Source: PALSA-1296 sp038322815 (GTDB taxonomy: Bacteria; Bacteroidota; Ignavibacteria; Palsa-1295). Taken from it: DNA of 64,000 nucleotides. The stretch lies in contig JBBQGG010000007.1 of NCBI GenBank assembly GCA_038322815.1, positions 1-64,000 of the forward strand, written 5' to 3'. The position numbers and the translations under genes were made by a program. The notes beneath the pieces are model-generated. The model was given only the letters and a program-made list of their open reading frames with translations, was not told the DNA's origin and did no database searches. Each line of letters opens with the position of its first letter. Within the stretch, counting starts at the first letter, position 1. Below are positions 58,891-64,000 of this stretch, in pieces.

Positions 58891-60720
58891 ATGAATTCCT
58901 CACGTTCGACGACGATTGCCATTGCGCTCATAGTAGTTATAGTCTTTGGCTGGCTTGTCTTAAATCAGCCAAAACAGAAGCCCCAGGCTCCAAAACCTGC
59001 TCCAATGGCATTAGATTCATCAAAGATTGAAGCGGTTTCGCCTACGGTTGCAGCTCCGAAACCTGCGGAGCATTCAACGGTTTTTCGGGTCGATACTAGC
59101 ACTGCCAATCAAAATATTCATATCGAGACTCCCCTTGTAACGGCTATTATTTCTTCTAAGGGCGGAAATATCTCAAGCTGGATATTAAAGAATTATAAGA
59201 CATTCGATAAAAAGCCCCTTGAACTGGTTGATCAATCGCGTAATGGAAAATCAGGGGATGTGAATCTTCGTTTTGTTGCTTCTGATGGCAAAAGCGTCAG
59301 CACAAAAGATCTTGTTTTTCATTTTACCGATTCAGTTTCCCATCAGCTTGGTGAAAAAGATTCGGTCACATTTTCGGCGATCTGCAAAATTGATTCAGGC
59401 GCTTCGATCATTAAGACCTTTACTATCCGCGGTGATGATTATACGATCGGGATCTCTTATCATCTTGTCGGTTTGCAGACGAAGGTATCAGGATATAAAT
59501 ACGGACTTGTCGTAGATAATGCTCTTCCTTATACTGAGGCATCAAGCAACAATGAATCCACAACGGCGAAGGCATTTGCCGGAATGAAAACCGGTGTCGA
59601 AGATATCGATGCAAGCAAGGTCGGCGAACCGGTTCATAAATCTTTTAACGGCGATCCGGAATTTGTCGCATCGCGCACGCAATATTTTCTTCAGGCAATG
59701 ATCCCCGTTTCGCCGCGTCCGGTTGGAACAGATATTTTAGGCACTGCGCATTCAGCACCTGATGGCGGGCATACTGAAGAATATAATCTTTCCGTATCTG
59801 TGCCGATCACATCGGCAGGAAACGATTCCATCTCCACAAGATTTTATCTCGGACCTCTTGAATACAAGCGATTATCACACATGGAGCCATCGCTTGACCG
59901 GACAATGGATTTCGGCTGGAGTTTTCTTGTGCGCCCCATCAGTACGTATCTGATGATGCCGCTCTTTATGTTTTTGCATTCATTCATTTTTAATTGGGGA
60001 CTTGTCATTATCGTTTTCTCAATCGCAGTGAAACTTATCACCTATCCTTTTTCAAAAGGGCAGATGAATTCAATGCGAAAGATGCAGGCATTGCAGCCGA
60101 AGATCACGCAGATCAAAGAGGATTATAAAGACGATCAGAAAAAACAGCAGGAAGAGACTTTCAAGATGTATCGCACCTACGGCGTGAACCCTGCCGGAGG
60201 ATGCTTGCCGCTTCTGCTTCAGATGCCCATCCTCTTTTCACTGTATGCCGTACTGCGCAATGTTATCGAGCTTCGTCAAGCGCCGTTCTTCTCATGGATA
60301 CAGGATCTTTCTGTACCCGACGGACTTTTCAAATTCAGCACAAGCATTCCTATCATAGGCAATCAGCTTTCCGGTTTGACACTGCTTATGGGAATAACGA
60401 TGGTCGTGCAGTCAGCGCTAACAACAACTGATCCGCGTCAGAAAAAGATGGCATACATCATGCCGATCATGTTCACGTTCTTATTCAATAATCTTCCTGC
60501 CGGTGTTGCGCTGTATTATTTTATGTTCAATATTTTCGGAATTGCGCAGCAATTTTACAATAAGAAATTCCTTCCGCCTCTTGATCTCGAACAGATGAAA
60601 GCAACTGCCAGCACAAAGAAAGGCTTCATGTCCAGAATGCAGGACTTAGAAAAAAATGCACGTACAACAAGACAAGGCAATATGGCAGGCCAGCTTCCGG
60701 GGAAGAAAAAGAAGAAGTAA
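58891..60720 (+). CDS. yidC: Membrane protein insertase YidC
   Basis: 609 residues. The N-terminal helix (about 7-24) is followed by a Pro/Ala/Gln-rich linker and a large periplasmic domain (about 70-350), as in Gram-negative YidC. The insertase core (about 360-565) has MMPLFMFLHSFIFNWGLVIIVFS, INYMPxF-type helices and GCLPLLLQMPILFSLY. A Lys-rich tail ends in GKKKKK. It inserts inner-membrane proteins and helps the Sec system. rnpA and rpmH, usual neighbours, are absent from the window. Confidence 0.95.
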   Translation: MNSSRSTTIAIALIVVIVFGWLVLNQPKQKPQAPKPAPMALDSSKIEAVSPTVAAPKPAEHSTVFRVDTSTANQNIHIETPLVTAIISSKGGNISSWILKNYKTFDKKPLELVDQSRNGKSGDVNLRFVASDGKSVSTKDLVFHFTDSVSHQLGEKDSVTFSAICKIDSGASIIKTFTIRGDDYTIGISYHLVGLQTKVSGYKYGLVVDNALPYTEASSNNESTTAKAFAGMKTGVEDIDASKVGEPVHKSFNGDPEFVASRTQYFLQAMIPVSPRPVGTDILGTAHSAPDGGHTEEYNLSVSVPITSAGNDSISTRFYLGPLEYKRLSHMEPSLDRTMDFGWSFLVRPISTYLMMPLFMFLHSFIFNWGLVIIVFSIAVKLITYPFSKGQMNSMRKMQALQPKITQIKEDYKDDQKKQQEETFKMYRTYGVNPAGGCLPLLLQMPILFSLYAVLRNVIELRQAPFFSWIQDLSVPDGLFKFSTSIPIIGNQLSGLTLLMGITMVVQSALTTTDPRQKKMAYIMPIMFTFLFNNLPAGVALYYFMFNIFGIAQQFYNKKFLPPLDLEQMKATASTKKGFMSRMQDLEKNARTTRQGNMAGQLPGKKKKK

Positions 60721-60743
60721 CGTTGAAGTGAAATAGACTTCTG

Positions 60744-62405
60744 TTACATTTCCTGTAAATATTTCCTTACAAATCTTATAGCCAAGGCACCTTCGCCTAC
60801 GGCAGATGAAATACCTGCAAGCGCTCCGGAGCGGACATCACCTGAAGCAAAGATACCCGGAATACTTGTTTCCGGTATATATGGCTCTCTGCTTAATTTC
60901 CAAAACGTATTATACGATTTTTCTTTTTTAAGATCACTGCCGGTGAGGACGAATCCCTTTTCATCTTTTAAAACAACATCACTAAGCCACTGCGTACCCG
61001 GTCTTACACCAATATAAATAAACAAGGCTTTTGCAGACACTGATATTTCCGTATTTGTTTTTGTATTCTTCAGAGTAATGTTTTCCAGTACATCTTTGCC
61101 CGTGACCGAAGTTACTTCAGTATTCGGATGAACCACAATATTTGGAGTGTTGCTGATATTTTGCACTAAATAATTTGCTGCGGCTTGCTTCAAGGTATCC
61201 TGTCGGATAAGAATATGTACTTCTTTTGCAAATTTAGACATATACATTGCAGCCTGACACGCTGAGTTACCTCCGCCGACAATGTAAATATTTTCATTAC
61301 GGCAGGCATGAGCTTCCACTGAAGCTGCACCATAATAGATTCCTGCTCCCGTAAATTTTTCTATTCCCGGTATTTCAAGTTTGATGTACGAAGCGCCGGT
61401 TGCAATGACGATCGTTTTACTATGGACAAGTGAACCATCACTTAATTCGATGATCTTATATCCATCTTGTACCGTAATATTTTTTACTGATTGCGGAGTA
61501 AGTATTTCCGTACCGAATCGCAGCGTTTGCGAGATCGCTCTTCTGCTTAACTCCGCACCGGATAGACCTGTGGGAAAGCCAAGGTAATTTTCTATTCTTG
61601 CACTGCTCGAAGCCTGCCCGCCCGGATTACTTCTTTCGATAAGGAGTGTTGTCAATCCTTCACAGGAGCCATAGACCGATGCGGTAAGCCCTGCAGGACC
61701 TGCGCCGATGATCGCAACGTCATACATTTTTGCCGAGGCTTGCTGGCGAAGCCCGACCTGTGCACCAAGATCAGTGAGTGAAGGGTCAACAAGAAATGAT
61801 CCATCCTTCAATATGACAAGCGGAAGTTCTGACCGTGAGATATCAGAACTCGCAAGATATTTTTCTGCATCTTCGTGAGATTCAACATCCATCCACAGGA
61901 ATGGCACTAAATTTCCTGAAAGAAATTCTTTTAACTTATGTGATTTTGGTGACCATTGAAAACCGATGATCCTTATTCCTTCATGATCGGGTTTATATAA
62001 TGCCTGCCAGTCATCGAGCATATCATTGATCACCGGGTAGAGTTTTTCTTCAGGAGGATCCCACGGTTTGAGAAGATAGTAATCAAGCTTTACAGTATTA
62101 ATTGCTTTGATCGCCGCTTCAATATCCGAATATGCGGTGAGCAATATCTGTTTGGCATCGGGAAAAATTTCTCTCGTCTTTTCGAGAAATTCAATTCCTT
62201 CCATTTCCGGCATCCGCTGATCCGAAATAAATAATGCCACAGATTCATTTTTCAGCTTCAATTCTTTAATAAGTTCAAGCGCTTCTGCGGCCGATTCTGT
62301 TGCGACGATGCGGTACTCTTCGCGATACTTATTCCGTATATCGCGGCTGATCGCGCGGAGTACTTGCGTGTCATCATCAACAATGACAATAAATGGAAGT
62401 TTCAT
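60744..62405 (-). CDS. Receiver-domain/thioredoxin-reductase-like flavoprotein fusion
   Basis: 553 residues. Residues 1-125 are a response-regulator receiver domain (phospho-acceptor Asp62 in FISDQRMP, Lys113 in LLKPW). Residues about 145-220 have a thioredoxin/glutaredoxin-like fold without a CxxC. Residues 228-550 are a TrxB-like flavoprotein (AIIGAGPAGL, YIVGGGNSA, IFASGDVR) in which the usual CxxC is absent: the segment is GAASVEA at 359-365. It may move electrons or act as a redox-linked regulator. The partner sensor kinase gene lies 24 bp upstream. Confidence 0.85.
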   Translation of the reverse strand: MKLPFIVIVDDDTQVLRAISRDIRNKYREEYRIVATESAAEALELIKELKLKNESVALFISDQRMPEMEGIEFLEKTREIFPDAKQILLTAYSDIEAAIKAINTVKLDYYLLKPWDPPEEKLYPVINDMLDDWQALYKPDHEGIRIIGFQWSPKSHKLKEFLSGNLVPFLWMDVESHEDAEKYLASSDISRSELPLVILKDGSFLVDPSLTDLGAQVGLRQQASAKMYDVAIIGAGPAGLTASVYGSCEGLTTLLIERSNPGGQASSSARIENYLGFPTGLSGAELSRRAISQTLRFGTEILTPQSVKNITVQDGYKIIELSDGSLVHSKTIVIATGASYIKLEIPGIEKFTGAGIYYGAASVEAHACRNENIYIVGGGNSACQAAMYMSKFAKEVHILIRQDTLKQAAANYLVQNISNTPNIVVHPNTEVTSVTGKDVLENITLKNTKTNTEISVSAKALFIYIGVRPGTQWLSDVVLKDEKGFVLTGSDLKKEKSYNTFWKLSREPYIPETSIPGIFASGDVRSGALAGISSAVGEGALAIRFVRKYLQEM

Positions 62406-62429
62406 TTTCTCTGTGATAACGATTTAAAA

Positions 62430-63851
62430 TTAAGGTGATTCCTGAACTTGTGAAACAGGAATGCAGACGACAAATTCCGTTTTGCCCGGAACAGAATTTA
62501 CTGTTATAACCCCATGATGTCTCGTGATAATTCTTTTGACAACATCCAAACCGATCCCTGTGCCTTGTCCTATTTTTTTTGTCGTGAAAAATGGATCAAA
62601 AATTCTGGATTGTATCTCTTTCGGAATTCCAGCACCGTTATCAATAATGCGGATGGTAATGTCTTTTTTTCCTGATGATGTTTCGATCACTAACTCTCCG
62701 TTCGTTTCAAGTGCATCGATCGCATTGTCGATCAGATTTGTCCAGACCTGATTGAGTTCACCGATGTAAGCCTCGACCATAGGCATCTCTGCGCAAAAAG
62801 TTTTTTTCACCGTGATCTTTTTGTCGCGGATCTTGTATCCCATAAGCGTCAGCGTATTTTCAATATCGGTATGAATATTGGTACGCTGTGCATCATTGGT
62901 TCTATCCATGTGCACATGACTTTTAATAGCGCCTACTAATGTTGAGATACGAGTTGAAGCATCTGTAAGATCAACGATCAGCCGGTCAGAGATTATAATA
63001 TTTTCTATCCATCGAAGCAGATCGGCAAGTGTATCACCTTTGAGCTCGCGGCGGATGTTCTCTAGATCAATAGTTGAAAATCCGAATTCAGAAAATGTCT
63101 CGGCAGCGGCGATATTATCAGGTATACCGTTAGCAGATAACCAGTCGGCTATCTCATCCTCTTTTTGCATCCGTTCGCGTGCGCTCAATGTCTTTTTTTG
63201 TTTTGATTCTTTTTCATTTACCAATGACCTGATATTTTCAATATGCTTGGCGTCAAAATTATCGGCAAGAAGTTTGGAGATCAGATCGTAATTTGCATTC
63301 AACCTTTTTTTTAATTCTGCAGCGATTCTTGCGATCGCTGAAGCTGGGTTATTGAGTTCATGTGCAATACCTGCAGATAATTTTCCGAGTGCACTGACCT
63401 TTTCATGCTGTAGCTGTACCGTTGCAAACGCCTTTGCACGTTCAGTCATATAGCCGATAAGCTTCTGAACAAAATTAGAGTTCAGCTGCTCCAACTCTCC
63501 AAAGTAATCCTTATGCAGACTAAGCACTCTGAGCTTACTAACACTTATGGATTTTCCCGGAGAAGTTTTCATGCGTGAATGGGGGATCAACCCGGTAATG
63601 CCGCCGGAGGACCTATCATTCTCAAAACTCATATAATAGACTAATGTGCCATTCATATCCATATAGAAATCAAGCTTGCCTTCAAGCAGGATCCACATAT
63701 ACATTGCCGGTTCTCTGGTATTGAAGAGCACAGTACCATCTTCATATTCATTATACTCAGTACGATCGATGATCCATTGAAGATGTTCATCCGGCAGATC
63801 GCTCAGAGCAATTACATTTTTTAGTTCTTGGGTCGTTACGTTGTGACTCAT
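62430..63851 (-). CDS. Sensor histidine kinase with cyclic-nucleotide-binding-like domain
   Basis: 473 residues. Residues about 10-140 are a cNMP-binding/CRP-like beta-barrel (YEDGTVLFNTREPAMYMWILLEGKLDFY). An H-box follows (SALGKLSAGIAHELNNPASA, His164). A long charged helical linker precedes the ATPase domain, with the N-box LIDNAIDALE, DNGAGIPKEI and GQGTGIGLDVVK. There are no membrane helices, so it is cytoplasmic. It likely phosphorylates the receiver domain encoded next to it; the signal could be a nucleotide or redox state. The 149 bp to the window end hold no gene. Confidence 0.88.
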   Translation of the reverse strand: MSHNVTTQELKNVIALSDLPDEHLQWIIDRTEYNEYEDGTVLFNTREPAMYMWILLEGKLDFYMDMNGTLVYYMSFENDRSSGGITGLIPHSRMKTSPGKSISVSKLRVLSLHKDYFGELEQLNSNFVQKLIGYMTERAKAFATVQLQHEKVSALGKLSAGIAHELNNPASAIARIAAELKKRLNANYDLISKLLADNFDAKHIENIRSLVNEKESKQKKTLSARERMQKEDEIADWLSANGIPDNIAAAETFSEFGFSTIDLENIRRELKGDTLADLLRWIENIIISDRLIVDLTDASTRISTLVGAIKSHVHMDRTNDAQRTNIHTDIENTLTLMGYKIRDKKITVKKTFCAEMPMVEAYIGELNQVWTNLIDNAIDALETNGELVIETSSGKKDITIRIIDNGAGIPKEIQSRIFDPFFTTKKIGQGTGIGLDVVKRIITRHHGVITVNSVPGKTEFVVCIPVSQVQESP

Positions 63852-64000
63852 TGGGGCATAGGTAAATAGTCAGCTTAAAAATTATACCTTGTCTTCAAAT
63901 TCTTGGCAGCTTTTCCGATGCAAAGATACGAAGCCGAACAAGTACGTAAGAATAGTTTGGTTTCTTCGCGAAACTATAGGGAGTATCAAGAGCACTTGGT

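Overview
The window reads as a chromosomal segment of a Gram-negative member of the Bacteroidota/Chlorobiota (FCB) side of the tree. The evidence is: four secreted proteins ending in type IX secretion (T9SS) sorting domains, an outer membrane assembly factor (BamA), Kdo/LPS genes, many lipoproteins, a sigma-54 gene, AT-leaning intergenic DNA and few Shine-Dalgarno sites. A Candidatus Kapabacteria or Ignavibacteria-like lineage fits best, but no rRNA or marker tree is available here, so this is an inference. No tRNA, rRNA, CRISPR array, prophage or complete insertion sequence was recognised.

Layout. 0-3.3 kb: end of a broken or duplicated gene, an outer membrane barrel-like protein, and the UDP-xylose pair ugd-uxs. 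3.3-3.85 kb: a gene-free AT-rich stretch with a cluster of DnaA-box-like sites. 3.85-11.7 kb: small membrane proteins, bacilliredoxin, rpoN, T9SS cargo, an ECF-like sigma factor and the muramidase namZ. 11.9-17.9 kb: an MFS exporter, cytochrome oxidase subunits III and IV with a tiny extra membrane ORF, and a molybdenum oxidoreductase/cytochrome b pair bracketed by two paralogues of unknown function. 17.9-30.3 kb: envelope and wall genes (murI, floA, glmM, uppS, bamA) mixed with two toxin-antitoxin modules whose toxins are both broken. 30.3-38 kb: a drug/metabolite exporter and a complete phosphate regulon (porin, pstSCAB, phoU) with a candidate Pho box. 38-49.4 kb: a fused branched-chain/2-oxoacid dehydrogenase E1, a membrane-bound Fe-S oxidoreductase, a kinase-like ORF, msrB, a Kir channel, elbB and a Tat+T9SS multicopper oxidase. 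49.5-54.6 kb: an accessory, repeat-filled patch with an M42 peptidase, the tail of a type III restriction enzyme carrying a nonsense codon, an ASCH-like ORF, a DUF559 nuclease nested between palindromic repeats, an AlbA-type ORF and a degenerate RecA-like ORF. 54.7-57.2 kb: a Kdo operon. 57.3-64 kb: uppP, yidC and a two-component pair made of a cyclic-nucleotide-type sensor kinase and a receiver fused to a thioredoxin-reductase-like flavoprotein.

Most unusual signals. (1) In the Kdo operon, kdsA and a kdsC-like phosphatase gene flank a gene encoding a transaldolase/fructose-6-phosphate-aldolase domain joined to a KdsD-type CBS pair. It looks as if the SIS isomerase domain of arabinose-5-phosphate isomerase has been exchanged for an aldolase fold. 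This is the best candidate for an undescribed system. (2) At least ten loci, several inside genes, are short tandem repeats whose units differ completely in sequence but always have a 7-bp period. (3) Three families of dispersed palindromic repeats are present; one copy sits inside the signal-peptide region of bamA and is read through in frame. (4) Several accessory genes carry single disabling changes.
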